The notes below the pieces were generated by a model. The model had not been told where the DNA came from. It was given only the letters and a program-made list of their open reading frames with translations, and searched no databases. Of a stretch of DNA of 64,000 nt, positions 25,638-35,122 are shown in pieces (position 1 is the first letter of the stretch; every line of letters starts with the position of its first letter). The translations under genes and the position numbers were made by a program. The stretch is from Providencia rettgeri. GTDB lineage: Bacteria > Pseudomonadota > Gammaproteobacteria > Enterobacterales > Enterobacteriaceae. The stretch spans positions 186,001-250,000 of the forward strand of contig NZ_CP053896.1 of assembly GCF_013255915.1 (NCBI RefSeq). Reading direction: 5' to 3'.

Positions 25638-26231
25638 TTATAACTGGGATTTAGGGATCACATTCTCGAAACTTAGAGTGGGTCGGTTCGTTTCGATTTC
25701 TTTGAGTGGTTCGACTTCTTTAAAGGTGTTTAAGCAGCGTGTGACTAAGTTTTGATAATCTTTAGTTCCGCTGGTTTTCCACGCAATTTCTTTGTCTGAT
25801 AAAGCGCGCAAGACTTTGGCTGGAGTGCCGACAATTAAACTATTTTCTGGAAAGATAGCTTCAGCTTTGACGAATGCGCATGCGCCCACTATGGAATTTT
25901 CGCCAATTACGGCTCCATCCATAATTACACTATTCATCCCGACTAGCGCATTACGTTTGATATGGCAGCCATGCAAAATTGCCCCATGACCAATGTGCCC
26001 ATTTTCCTCGACGATCGTTTCATATTGCGGGAAACCGTGCATGACACAATTATCTTGCACATTGGCACCATCTTTAATGATCAAGCGACCAAAGTCCCCA
26101 CGTAAGCTGGCGTTTGGGCCAATATAGACATTTTTGCCAATAATAACATCACCAATTACCACAGCAGTAGGGTGCACAAAACTTTCAGGGCTTACGACGG
26201 GCGTAATACCATCGATTTGATAAAAAGGCAT
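25638..26231 (-). CDS. paaY: PaaY, phenylacetate pathway hexapeptide-repeat thioesterase
   Basis: This 197-residue left-handed beta-helix protein of the gamma-carbonic-anhydrase-like family has hexapeptide repeats from about residue 15 to 150. Metal-binding His residues appear in [21 protein letters not shown]. PaaY hydrolyses dead-end CoA thioesters formed when the ring-epoxide pathway stalls, protecting the cell. It is the last gene of the paa island and lies 21 bp after paaX, as in E. coli (196 residues there). Confidence 0.93.
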   Translation of the reverse strand: MPFYQIDGITPVVSPESFVHPTAVVIGDVIIGKNVYIGPNASLRGDFGRLIIKDGANVQDNCVMHGFPQYETIVEENGHIGHGAILHGCHIKRNALVGMNSVIMDGAVIGENSIVGACAFVKAEAIFPENSLIVGTPAKVLRALSDKEIAWKTSGTKDYQNLVTRCLNTFKEVEPLKEIETNRPTLSFENVIPKSQL

Positions 26232-26252
26232 ACAGGCTCCTGTAATGTGTAT

Positions 26253-27191
26253 TTAGGCGGCTATATCTCTGAGTACTCCACCAAAGCGGCGATAATAAGC
26301 GCTGGATGGCTGAGGTAGTTCGCCAACCGTTGTTTCGCACTGTTCAGAAACATATTGGGTTGCCGCTTGATCAATGCGTTGATAAATATTGGTGCAAAGA
26401 TGGCGAGCAATATGGCCTTCCCATTGTGTAGGAAGGAGTTCATCAGGTAATAACGGGTCTTTAAGCGTGACACGGCGGTAGAAGTGGATCAGTAACAAAC
26501 GTAGCTGAAAACAGTGTTCAGGGGAAATCTGTGCGTCAGTATTTTCTTTAAGGAGTAGTGCAAGTGGCCTAAATAAGGAAATAAACTGATGGTAATGCTC
26601 TGAAATTTCTTGCAAAGACCAAGCGTGTGAAACCAGTTCTTTGAGGTTTTTTTCTGAGCGGCTATAGGGGTAATCGGCATGAAAATAAATGGCATTTTCC
26701 GTGGCATTGAGTTCATTGAGTAATGTCGGTACATCACTTTGTGCACAGCTTGGTGCCGCCATGAGTGACGTGTTAAATTGCCCGAAACCGAGCCAACTCA
26801 GTTCCTTTTTTAGCCTAATTTTTTCGTCTTTATCAGCCGCTTCGAGGAGTAGTAAGTCCCACTTTCCATCCCAATCAGGCTGCCCTGCGAGGTAAATTTT
26901 ATTTTCTGCACGGCGAAATCGACTTTGTCCGCGCTCAGAAATGCGGTAATAGCTGCGACGGCCGATTTTTTCTACATCGAGCCAACCTTCTTTTTGTAAA
27001 CGGAAAACGGAGGTTCGAACAAAGCGGTCAGTAAAGCCCATCGGTTCTAACAGCTTAGTTAAGCTTCCTAGCCACACTTCACCACCACGATGGTGCAAAG
27101 CATCACCATAAAGTGAGCTAATGAGAGACGTACCACTAATGGGCTGGCTTGCTATTGCATGTTGTATGAATTGGCTAAGTTTATTTTCCAT
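26253..27191 (-). CDS. paaX: PaaX, phenylacetyl-CoA-responsive repressor
   Basis: The 312-residue GntR-like regulator has an N-terminal winged helix (about 15-90, with FVRTSVFRLQKEGWLDVEKIGRRSYYRIS) and the typical C-terminal PaaX domains (WDLLLLEA; LLLIHFYRRVTLKDPLLPDELLP). It represses the paa promoters until phenylacetyl-CoA, made by PaaK, binds. The matching operator pair is visible in the paaA-paaZ spacer (37166-37204). Its gene lies 151 bp after paaK, so it may have its own promoter. Confidence 0.95.
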   Translation of the reverse strand: MENKLSQFIQHAIASQPISGTSLISSLYGDALHHRGGEVWLGSLTKLLEPMGFTDRFVRTSVFRLQKEGWLDVEKIGRRSYYRISERGQSRFRRAENKIYLAGQPDWDGKWDLLLLEAADKDEKIRLKKELSWLGFGQFNTSLMAAPSCAQSDVPTLLNELNATENAIYFHADYPYSRSEKNLKELVSHAWSLQEISEHYHQFISLFRPLALLLKENTDAQISPEHCFQLRLLLIHFYRRVTLKDPLLPDELLPTQWEGHIARHLCTNIYQRIDQAATQYVSEQCETTVGELPQPSSAYYRRFGGVLRDIAA

Positions 27192-27342
27192 TTATATTTC
27201 ATCTATAAAATTTATGTATCAGAAGGCTTACTGAATAGTAGACATAAATTTAAAGGTTGTCTTCCATTACCTGTTTTGAACACTTTCTCAGAGATTAAGG
27301 CATATCAGAGTAGTTCATCTCAATACGCCTTAATAATTTGAA

Positions 27343-28653
27343 TTAAATCGCAATTCTAGTATCAATTACTCGTTCGGCTTTGCCTTGAGAACGAGGGATA
27401 TCGCCGCAATTGACAATACTAATACGGGTGCTAATGCCAACCATGGATTTGATTCGGTGCTTTAAATGGTGGCAGATATTACAGCGTTCATCATAAGTGA
27501 GTTGTTCAGGGTGTTTGAGCTCAACACGGACAGATAAGTTGTCCATATTGCCTTGGCGACCAATCTCTAACTGATAGTGGGGAGAAAGCTCCTTAAACTG
27601 CATAATTTGTTCTTCAATCTGAGAAGGGAACACATTCACGCCGCGAATAATCATCATGTCATCTGAACGACCGGTGATTTTACCAATTCGACGCATATTA
27701 CGATTGACCCCCTGCATAAGGTGGGTGAGGTCGCGAGTTCGGTAACGAATCACAGGCATAGCTTCCTTTGTCAGGGTAGTAAACACTAACTCACCATGTT
27801 CACCCGCCCCCAAGGTTTTTAAGGTATTGGGGGAAATAATTTCGGGATAAAAATGGTCTTCCCAGATAGTTGGGCCACTCTCTCCTGAGTCTGCACACTC
27901 CATAGCGACACCAGGCCCCATGACTTCAGATAAACCGTAAATGTCTAACGCTTTGATACCAAGGCGGGTTTCAATTTCTGTTCTGAGAGATTCTGTCCAA
28001 GGTTCAGCGCCAAAGACACCTAATCTAAGTGAGCACTTACTAGCATCTCCGCCCATGATTTTCTCAAGTTCATCAATAATACTTAAGCAGTACGATGGAG
28101 TTACCATGATCACATCGGGTTTGAAATCCGCGATTAGTTGCGCTTGTTTTTCAGTTTGCCCACCAGACATAGGAATAACTGCGGCTCCTAGGCGCTCCGC
28201 ACCATAGTGGGCACCTAGGCCTCCGGTGAATAAACCATAGCCGTAAGCAACATGGACTTTATCGCCTCGGACAGTGCCTGCTGAACGTAAACTACGTGCG
28301 ATCAGGTCAGCCCAGTTATCGATATCTCGTTGGGTGTAACCCACCACCGTTGGGCGGCCAGTCGTTCCCGAAGAGGCGTGAATACGGATGATTTGGTCCA
28401 TTGGCACGGCAAAGGTGCTAAATGGGTAGTTTTCACGTAAATCCTGTTTGGTCGTGTAAGGGAATTTTTCGATATCACTCAGTTGTTTGAAATCGTCAGG
28501 GTGTACACCCGCATCATCGAATTTTTTACGATACATGGGGACGTTTTCATAGGCGTGAGTGAGTGTCCACTTCATTCTAGAGTACTGTAAAGACTCGATC
28601 TCATCCCGCGATGCAAATTCAATTGGGTCGATGCTATCTTGTATATTGCTCAT
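27343..28653 (-). CDS. paaK: PaaK, phenylacetate-CoA ligase
   Basis: This enzyme activates phenylacetate to phenylacetyl-CoA with ATP, the entry step of the pathway and the source of the PaaX inducer. The 436-residue protein shows the adenylate-forming motifs HASSGTTGRPTVVGYT (about 91-106), YGLSEVMGPG (about 240) and YRTRDLT, and a C-terminal domain with GRSDDMMIIRGVNVFPSQIE. Length matches E. coli PaaK (437). Confidence 0.96.
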   Translation of the reverse strand: MSNIQDSIDPIEFASRDEIESLQYSRMKWTLTHAYENVPMYRKKFDDAGVHPDDFKQLSDIEKFPYTTKQDLRENYPFSTFAVPMDQIIRIHASSGTTGRPTVVGYTQRDIDNWADLIARSLRSAGTVRGDKVHVAYGYGLFTGGLGAHYGAERLGAAVIPMSGGQTEKQAQLIADFKPDVIMVTPSYCLSIIDELEKIMGGDASKCSLRLGVFGAEPWTESLRTEIETRLGIKALDIYGLSEVMGPGVAMECADSGESGPTIWEDHFYPEIISPNTLKTLGAGEHGELVFTTLTKEAMPVIRYRTRDLTHLMQGVNRNMRRIGKITGRSDDMMIIRGVNVFPSQIEEQIMQFKELSPHYQLEIGRQGNMDNLSVRVELKHPEQLTYDERCNICHHLKHRIKSMVGISTRISIVNCGDIPRSQGKAERVIDTRIAI

Positions 28654-28771
28654 AATTGCCTGTCCTCATAATTATTATGGTCACCAGTTCACGTGAATAA
28701 ATGACGTTTCTGGTATTTGCCTGAGCAGGTGTCGGGTTTTCAGGCTGCTTTTATTTGTATTAAGACGTTGT

Positions 28772-29974
28772 TCAGACTCGTTCAATAATCATTGCTATGC
28801 CTTGGCCAACACCGATACACATGGTGCATAATGCATAACGCCCCTGCTTGCGGTGCAGCTCATTGATAGCGGCAATAACAAGCCTTGCTCCACTCATTCC
28901 AAGTGGATGGCCTAACGAAATGGCTCCCCCGTTAGGGTTAACGTGTGAGGCATCATCAGGTAAACCAAGCCCCCTTAAAACGGCGAGTGCTTGAGCGGCA
29001 AAGGCTTCGTTTAGTTCAATAACATCCATTTGTTCGATGGTGAGCCCTGCCATTTTTAATACTTTTTGCGAGGCAGGAAGTGGACCGATCCCCATCAATC
29101 TTGGCTCAACGCCGCAAGTGGCTGTAGCGATGATACGAGCCCGTGGTGTTAGCCCTTGCTGCTTGGCAATAGTGCCGGATGCGATAATCAGTGCGGCAGC
29201 TCCATCATTAACACCAGAAGCATTACCTGCCGTTACAGTCCCGTTATCGCGAAACGGGGTTTTTAGTTTTTGTAATTGTTCAAATGTCGTTTCTGCTCTT
29301 GGATGCTCGTCTTCACTGACGACGTATTCATTTTGACGTTGTTTAACCGTGACAGGGATGATTTCTTGCGCAAAAATACCGTTAACTTTTGCAGTTTCAG
29401 TACGCTGTTGACTGCGTAATGCAAAAGCATCTTGGTCTTCACGGCTAATTTGGTAGGTTTCAGCCACATTTTCCGCAGTTTCTGGCATCGAATCTGTGGA
29501 AAACTGTTGTTCCATTAGCGGGTTGATAAAGCGCCAGCCAATAGTGGTATCAAATACTTGCGCTTGGCGTGAGAATGCAGATTCTTGTTTGCCCATGACA
29601 AACGGCGCTCGGCTCATGGACTCGACGCCTCCGGCAATCATGAGCCCGGACTCACCAGATTTGATACTTCTTGCCGCTAATGCAATGGCATCTAGCCCAG
29701 AACCACATAGGCGGTTAATGGTGGTACCAGAAACTGAAACAGGGAGCCCGGATAACAGTCCTGCCATGCGAGCTACATTACGGTTGTCTTCTCCTGCTTG
29801 GTTTGCGCAACCTAAAATGATGTCGTCAGTTAATGACCAATCGAGTTGCGGGTGCCTTTCCATTAAGGCTTTTAATGGCACTGTGGCAAGGTCATCAGGA
29901 CGTAATGGTGATAAAGCGCCACCGTAGCGGCCAATTGGGGTGCGGACACCATCACAAATAAACGCATCTATCAT
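28772..29974 (-). CDS. paaJ: PaaJ, 3-oxoadipyl-CoA/3-oxo-5,6-dehydrosuberyl-CoA thiolase
   Basis: The thiolase splits 3-oxoadipyl-CoA to acetyl-CoA and succinyl-CoA and also acts earlier on the dehydrosuberyl intermediate. Thiolase signatures are clear: nucleophile Cys in NRLCGSGLDA (about 90), NPNGGAISLGHPLG with the active-site His, and C-terminal CTMCIGVGQG with the second Cys. Length is 400 residues (401 in E. coli). Its start overlaps the end of paaI by 4 bp (ATGA), indicating coupled translation. Confidence 0.96.
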   Translation of the reverse strand: MIDAFICDGVRTPIGRYGGALSPLRPDDLATVPLKALMERHPQLDWSLTDDIILGCANQAGEDNRNVARMAGLLSGLPVSVSGTTINRLCGSGLDAIALAARSIKSGESGLMIAGGVESMSRAPFVMGKQESAFSRQAQVFDTTIGWRFINPLMEQQFSTDSMPETAENVAETYQISREDQDAFALRSQQRTETAKVNGIFAQEIIPVTVKQRQNEYVVSEDEHPRAETTFEQLQKLKTPFRDNGTVTAGNASGVNDGAAALIIASGTIAKQQGLTPRARIIATATCGVEPRLMGIGPLPASQKVLKMAGLTIEQMDVIELNEAFAAQALAVLRGLGLPDDASHVNPNGGAISLGHPLGMSGARLVIAAINELHRKQGRYALCTMCIGVGQGIAMIIERV

Positions 29975-30411
29975 GATTGTTCTCCTGTTAAACGATGGCC
30001 TAACCGATGAGAGCGACCGTGAAATAGAGCGAGTGTTTTGCCATCTTGGTTAGTTATCTCGACTTCATATAAGCCGTTACGTTTGCCTTGGTGTTTCATC
30101 GTGGCAGTGGCAGTCAGTAAGTCACCTTCAAAACCGGGACGAATAAAATCAATGGAACACATTGAGGCAACAGCGGCATGCCCTTGGCTATTACAGGCGT
30201 AGGCAAATGCAGTGTCGGCAAGGCTAAATAATTGCCCGCCGTGGCAGGTTTTATGGCCGTTAAGCATTTGTGCTGTGATAGGCATCTTCAATTGCGCAAA
30301 GCCTTCTTCGACTTTTTCAATGGACATACCCATAGCTTTTGCACATGCATCATCACGGTACATAATGTGAGCTGATTGCTGGGCCAGTGTATCGTTTGGC
30401 AGTGAAATCAT
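29971..30411 (-). CDS. paaI: PaaI, hydroxyphenylacetyl-CoA thioesterase
   Basis: This 146-residue hot-dog-fold thioesterase has the family signature NGHKTCHGGQLFSLADTAFA (about 49-68) with the catalytic Asp. In the pathway it releases CoA from dead-end ring-hydroxylated phenylacetyl-CoA derivatives. The gene overlaps both paaH and paaJ by 4 bp. Confidence 0.95.
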   Translation of the reverse strand: MISLPNDTLAQQSAHIMYRDDACAKAMGMSIEKVEEGFAQLKMPITAQMLNGHKTCHGGQLFSLADTAFAYACNSQGHAAVASMCSIDFIRPGFEGDLLTATATMKHQGKRNGLYEVEITNQDGKTLALFHGRSHRLGHRLTGEQS

Positions 30412-31958
30412 GGTTGCTCCTTGAAAGATAAAGATTGATAACTGGCTGCTAATTGCCTTAAAAGTGGGTTTGGCCGATAACGGCTGTCGCCATAAAACTG
30501 TGCTAAATTTTCAAGTACGGACAGCACGCGTTGCCAGCCAAGTTGTATCCCCCAAGCGAGTGGGCCTTTGGGGTAATTCACACCAAAACACATGGCATTA
30601 TCGGTATCTAACGCAGTTGCTATTCCCTTATTGACGATATCTAATGCCTCATTGCACAACATCGCGACCGTTCTCATGGTTAACAGCGCAGGGTAGTCTG
30701 GTAATACAATCACGTGTTTGCCTAATGATTGAAAAAATGCGATTGCTTGTTGGTTTTGCTGCGTATTATTTTGTGCTGCACAGCTTATCGTGATGGCTTT
30801 TGCTGTAAGGTAATTTGCTGACAAATCAAAATGTACGACCGCTTGTTTTTGTATTTGCGCATGTGATGACGCCAATTCACCATTCGTTAACATAATAATA
30901 ACGTCATTAACAATAAGTGTTGGGAATTGTTCGGAATGTTGTGTGAATCCTTCGAGAGAGATCCCATTTTCAATTAAAAGCTGCGCAAACTCAGGAAATA
31001 TCTGCCAATCGCCATGAGCTTTTATGTTTAGAGGCTGGTCAAGGTGAATTTTTTCTGCGACTAAAGGTAAAGGCTGGGGTTTATTATCATCATAATGATA
31101 AAATCCTTGCTTCGATTTACGGCCTAAATGACCCGCTTGAACTAATTCCAATTGCATTAATGAGGTTTGAAAGCGTGGGTCATACCCAAAGGCCTGAAAT
31201 ACCGATTCAGTCACCGCATAGTTCACATCATGACCAATTAAATCTGTTAGTTGTAATGGCCCCATAGCGAAACCACCGGCGTCACGTATGGCGCTGTCTA
31301 ATGTGGCAGGGGACGCAATTTGTTCTTCAAGGGCACGCATTGTTTCTGCGTAGAAAGGCCGAGCCACACGGTTGACAATAAAACCAGGAGTGGAACGGCA
31401 AATCACAGGCACTTTTCCAAATGATAGCGTCAATTCTTTTAGCTGTTTTATCACCGTATCTGATGTTTCTAGCCCGCGGATCACTTCAACCAATTTCATC
31501 ACGGGAGCGGGATTAAAAAAGTGTAATCCTGCAAGACGTTCTGGATGAGTTAATTGTCTACCGATTGCGGTAATTGATAACGATGAAGTATTACTAGCAA
31601 AAATGGTTTTTTCGTTACAAATACCTTCAAGTTCACTGAAAATGGTTTGCTTTACCTCAAGTTTTTCAGCAACAGCTTCTATTACCAATTGTGCTTCTGA
31701 GAGCTCAGGTAAACTTTGCGCAACGCTAATGCAGTTAAGCAGTTCTTTTGTTGCTACAGCTTGGGCTTTTCCTTGCTCCACGCGCTTATTGAGCCGTTGA
31801 GTCATTTCGGTAAGGGAGTGACGTAAAACCTCTTGGTTAACATCAAACAACAAGACACGTAAACCCGCGCTCGCGGCAACTTGCGCAATACCAATACCCA
31901 TAGTGCCTGCGCCAATAACGGCGACGGTATTGATGGCTAAATTCAAAGGTAAGGTCAT
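30408..31958 (-). CDS. paaH: PaaH, 3-hydroxyadipyl-CoA dehydrogenase
   Basis: This NAD-dependent 3-hydroxyacyl-CoA dehydrogenase converts 3-hydroxyadipyl-CoA to 3-oxoadipyl-CoA. The N-terminal Rossmann motif GAGTMGIGIAQVAA (about 17-30) is followed by SNTSSLSITAIG, LHFFNPAPVMKLVEVI with the catalytic His, and TPGFIVNRVARPFYAE. A second, partly repeated C-terminal dehydrogenase-type domain ends with GVNYPKGPLAWG. At 516 residues it is about 40 longer than the E. coli protein, the extra sequence lying in the linker around residues 290-370. Confidence 0.95.
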   Translation of the reverse strand: MTLPLNLAINTVAVIGAGTMGIGIAQVAASAGLRVLLFDVNQEVLRHSLTEMTQRLNKRVEQGKAQAVATKELLNCISVAQSLPELSEAQLVIEAVAEKLEVKQTIFSELEGICNEKTIFASNTSSLSITAIGRQLTHPERLAGLHFFNPAPVMKLVEVIRGLETSDTVIKQLKELTLSFGKVPVICRSTPGFIVNRVARPFYAETMRALEEQIASPATLDSAIRDAGGFAMGPLQLTDLIGHDVNYAVTESVFQAFGYDPRFQTSLMQLELVQAGHLGRKSKQGFYHYDDNKPQPLPLVAEKIHLDQPLNIKAHGDWQIFPEFAQLLIENGISLEGFTQHSEQFPTLIVNDVIIMLTNGELASSHAQIQKQAVVHFDLSANYLTAKAITISCAAQNNTQQNQQAIAFFQSLGKHVIVLPDYPALLTMRTVAMLCNEALDIVNKGIATALDTDNAMCFGVNYPKGPLAWGIQLGWQRVLSVLENLAQFYGDSRYRPNPLLRQLAASYQSLSFKEQP

Positions 31959-31960
31959 GA

Positions 31961-32755
31961 TTATCTTCCTTTAAACTGTGGTTCACGTTTATTTAAAAAA
32001 GCACTAACTCCTTCGCGATAATCTTCACTTCTCCCGCCAAGGCGCTGTAAGTCGCGCTCAAGGTTGAGTTGCTCATCAAGAGTGTTAGTTGCCGCGGCAT
32101 AAATGGCTTTTTTGATAAGCCCTAAGCCATAAGTGGGTTGGGTCGCAAGGTGTTGCGCAAGCTGTTGAGTGGTATTAGTGAGTTCTTCATTTTCAGTGAC
32201 TTGCCAAATCATTCCCCACTGTAATGCTTGCTCCGCACTTATTTTATCGCCTAATAATGCCATCCCCATTGCCCGTGCATGGCCGACTAATTGAGGTAAA
32301 AACCAACTCCCCCCTGAGTCAGGAACCAAGCCAAGGCGGCAAAAAGATTGAATAAAACTGGCACTTTTTGCGGCAATGACAATATCACCAGCGAGTGCAA
32401 TGGCGGCGCCTGCACCCGCTGCAACACCATTGACCGCACAAATAATTGGTTTTGGTAATGCGGTTAGGCGACGGATCAAGGGGTTATAATAAGTTTCAAC
32501 AGAGAAACCGAGATCAGGAACTTCACTACCTACGCTCACATTGCGATCATTCAGATCTTGTCCGGCACAAAATCCACGGCCTGCGCCAGTGATCACTAAA
32601 CAGCGTACGGTTTCATCGCGTTCTGCTATTTTGATTGCTTCACTGAGCTGACGATGCATTTCATCGTTAAAACTATTCAGCCTATCGGGGCGGTTGAGAG
32701 TGACGGTGAGAACCCCATTTTCTAAAGTAGTGAGGATCATTGCTTCATTGGTCAT
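31961..32755 (-). CDS. paaG: PaaG, ring-1,2-epoxyphenylacetyl-CoA isomerase
   Basis: This 264-residue crotonase-fold enzyme isomerises the ring epoxide to an oxepin, preparing ring opening by PaaZ. Crotonase motifs are present: GRGFCAGQDLNDR (oxyanion hole, with the Asp characteristic of PaaG) and GVAAGAGAAIALAGDIVIA. The C-terminal end FLNKREPQFKGR is typical. It lies 2 bp from both paaF and paaH. Confidence 0.94.
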   Translation of the reverse strand: MTNEAMILTTLENGVLTVTLNRPDRLNSFNDEMHRQLSEAIKIAERDETVRCLVITGAGRGFCAGQDLNDRNVSVGSEVPDLGFSVETYYNPLIRRLTALPKPIICAVNGVAAGAGAAIALAGDIVIAAKSASFIQSFCRLGLVPDSGGSWFLPQLVGHARAMGMALLGDKISAEQALQWGMIWQVTENEELTNTTQQLAQHLATQPTYGLGLIKKAIYAAATNTLDEQLNLERDLQRLGGRSEDYREGVSAFLNKREPQFKGR

Positions 32756-32757
32756 GA

Positions 32758-33531
32758 TTATTGTCCTGTAAACTGGGGTTTTCGTTTTTCGAAGAATGCC
32801 TCGATCCCTTCACGTCGATCGTTAGTACCCGCTAAAGTCACAAAATATTGGCGCTCAAGCTGTAACCCCTCAGTAAGGTGGTTTTCTTGAGAATGCACCA
32901 GTGATGCTTTCGCGGCTTGTACGGCTAAAGGCGCATGCATCGCGATGCGCTCTGCCAGTTTTTGGGCGCGTTCTACCACCAATTCATCCACACAAATCTC
33001 ACTGATTAACCCTGCTTGCAACGCGTGTTTTGCATTGATTGGTTCACCCGTTAGTACCATTTGCATGGCGAGGGATTTGCCCACCGCGCGGATTAAACGC
33101 TGCGTTCCTCCCGCGCCTGGCATTAAACCCAGAGTAATTTCGGGTAAGCCGAAGCGAGCGGACTCACCGGCAATGATGATGTCGCTGGCGAGTAATAATT
33201 CAAAACCTGCCCCTAGTGCATAACCATTTGCAGCAGTAATAATAGGTTTTGATATCATGGATAACCTGCGCCAAACTTGTGGGCGTTTATCGGTGATCGC
33301 ATTCGCAATGGTTTGTTGCTGTAGTTCTTTAAGGTCGGCACCGGCTGCGAAAAAACGTGGATTTCCGGTGATTACGATCGCACCGACCTCATCATTTATT
33401 TGTGCTTGTTCGAGGTGCTGAACGAGCAATTCTAAGCAGGCGGTGCTCAGGGCATTACGCACTTCAGGGCGGTTTAACGTGAGTGTCAAAACGCGGTTAT
33501 GTTGTTGTGACAAAATCCAGTGGTTTTCCAT
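32758..33531 (-). CDS. paaF: PaaF, 2,3-dehydroadipyl-CoA hydratase
   Basis: A 257-residue enoyl-CoA hydratase that converts 2,3-dehydroadipyl-CoA to 3-hydroxyadipyl-CoA. The crotonase features ITGNPRFFAAGADLKEL and ANGYALGAGFELLLASDIIIAG form the oxyanion hole. The catalytic Glu pair is expected around FGLPEITLGLMPGAGGTQRL. Order and spacing match paaF in E. coli. Confidence 0.94.
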   Translation of the reverse strand: MENHWILSQQHNRVLTLTLNRPEVRNALSTACLELLVQHLEQAQINDEVGAIVITGNPRFFAAGADLKELQQQTIANAITDKRPQVWRRLSMISKPIITAANGYALGAGFELLLASDIIIAGESARFGLPEITLGLMPGAGGTQRLIRAVGKSLAMQMVLTGEPINAKHALQAGLISEICVDELVVERAQKLAERIAMHAPLAVQAAKASLVHSQENHLTEGLQLERQYFVTLAGTNDRREGIEAFFEKRKPQFTGQ

Positions 33532-33539
33532 TACAGCTC

Positions 33540-34598
33540 CTACACGTCAAAGTCTAAAACAACACCATCGCCTTTTGGCCACGCTTGGCAGCTAAGAATG
33601 TACCCCGCAGCGATTTGGTCGGGCTCGAGGCTGTAATTGACCCCCATTTCCACTTCACCAGAGCGCAATTTACATTTGCAGGTTGCGCAAACGCCCCCTT
33701 TACAGGCGTAGGGCAAATCCGCACCTTGGCGCAGTGCGGCATCCAAAATACTGTCGTCTTGGCTATCCATGGCGATATCCATCGTTCTGCCATCAAGGTG
33801 AATACTGACTTGACGTGTTTCGCTAGTCATAGCTGTTGTGGGTTTGAATTTAGCGCCTGAAGTATTGAAACGCTCGGTGTGAACATATTCCTTTGGCATG
33901 CCATAGCCGACTAGCGTGTCATGTACCTCATCCATCATGCTGTCGGGCCCACAAATAAACGCTCGGTTAAATTGTTTAAAATTTAATAAGGTGTTATTTA
34001 AGGCGCTGAGCTGTTGTTGGCTAATCCTGCCGCTGAGTAGTTCGCTATCTTGCTGTTCTTGGCTGAATAGGTAGAGAACTTGGAAACGTGTTGCAAAACG
34101 GTTTTTTAGGTCTGCGATGCTTTCTTTAAACATCACTGAGCGGCTATTTCGATTACCATAAATCAACACAAAACTGCTTTTGGGTTCAGTTTGTAATGTG
34201 GCTTTAATAATGGAGAGCAATGGTGTGATCCCAGAGCCAGCAGCGACGGCAAGATAGTGTGCGTGGTTATCTGCTTCTGGCTGATAGCCAAATTGCCCTT
34301 GCGGAACCATCACATCAAGGCTATCGCCAACTTGTAGCTCTTGGTTAACGAAATTAGAGAAACGCCCCTCGTAAATGGCTTTCACCCCAATTTTTAGCGT
34401 GTTTTCATCCGGTGAGCTGCAAATGGAATAACAGCGACGTAGGTTTTCACCATTAATAGAGGCTTTTAATGTGAGGTGTTGCCCCGGGCGGTAATGATAT
34501 TGCTCTCGTAATGCATCGGGTACGTTAAAAGTAATAGCGACAGCATCAGGGGTGTCACGCTCAATGGCAGCAATACTTAAACGATGAAATACAGTCAT
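33540..34598 (-). CDS. paaE: PaaE, reductase subunit of phenylacetyl-CoA epoxidase
   Basis: The 352-residue flavoprotein passes electrons from NADPH to the PaaABC oxygenase. The N-terminal ferredoxin-reductase domain has RRCYSICSSP (FAD) and YLAVAAGSGITPLLSIIKA with FVLIYGNRNSRSVMF (NAD(P)). The C-terminal plant-type 2Fe-2S domain carries CKGGVCATCKCKLRSG plus a distal Cys (ILSCQA). I start at 34598; the frame to 34631 runs into the end of paaD. Confidence 0.95.
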   Translation of the reverse strand: MTVFHRLSIAAIERDTPDAVAITFNVPDALREQYHYRPGQHLTLKASINGENLRRCYSICSSPDENTLKIGVKAIYEGRFSNFVNQELQVGDSLDVMVPQGQFGYQPEADNHAHYLAVAAGSGITPLLSIIKATLQTEPKSSFVLIYGNRNSRSVMFKESIADLKNRFATRFQVLYLFSQEQQDSELLSGRISQQQLSALNNTLLNFKQFNRAFICGPDSMMDEVHDTLVGYGMPKEYVHTERFNTSGAKFKPTTAMTSETRQVSIHLDGRTMDIAMDSQDDSILDAALRQGADLPYACKGGVCATCKCKLRSGEVEMGVNYSLEPDQIAAGYILSCQAWPKGDGVVLDFDV

Positions 34599-34608
34599 AT
34601 AGGTGCCC

Positions 34609-35118
34609 CTAAATACATTTAAAGTAATCAAACGGTTCTAAGCATTCAGTGCATCGATACAATGCCTTGCATGCAGTGGAACCAAATTCACTAATTTTTT
34701 CGGTCTGCTCGCTGTCACAACGTGGGCAACGAACCGCACCTTTGTGTTCTGGGTGCTCGCAGGACGTACCTTGTGGTGGTGCGATACCGAATTCACGCAA
34801 GCGTCTTTTTGCATCTTGGTTCATCCAATCTGTTGTCCACGCAGGGGTTAACAGAATTTCGATATCGATATTTGGAAAACCCGCATTACCTAGAACAGTT
34901 TTAATTTCATTGAGTAAAAATTCAGTTGCTGGGCAACCTGAATAGGTAGGTGTAAAAATAACTTTCCAACCCTGAGCCGCAGGTAGCACATTGCGGATCA
35001 TGCCAAGATCAGTAATAGAGAGTGCGGGTAGTTCAGGATCGGGTATTTGGTGGAGCTGTTGCCAGATCTGGTGAACTTGGGGCGATTGAAGTTCGCAATG
35101 TTGCAGTCTCTGTTCCAT
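34609..35118 (-). CDS. paaD: PaaD, Fe-S assembly factor for the epoxidase
   Basis: A DUF59/MIP18-type protein of 169 residues. The N-terminal part shows DPELPALSITDLGMIRNV and FTPTYSGCPATEF with the conserved Cys. The C-terminal zinc-ribbon-like tail has CxxC pairs (CPRCDSEQ...CTECLEPFDYFKC). It is needed for the epoxidase, probably to mature the PaaE iron-sulfur cluster. ATG 35118 follows the paaC stop by 4 nt. Confidence 0.93.
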   Translation of the reverse strand: MEQRLQHCELQSPQVHQIWQQLHQIPDPELPALSITDLGMIRNVLPAAQGWKVIFTPTYSGCPATEFLLNEIKTVLGNAGFPNIDIEILLTPAWTTDWMNQDAKRRLREFGIAPPQGTSCEHPEHKGAVRCPRCDSEQTEKISEFGSTACKALYRCTECLEPFDYFKCI

Positions 35119-35122
35119 AGCA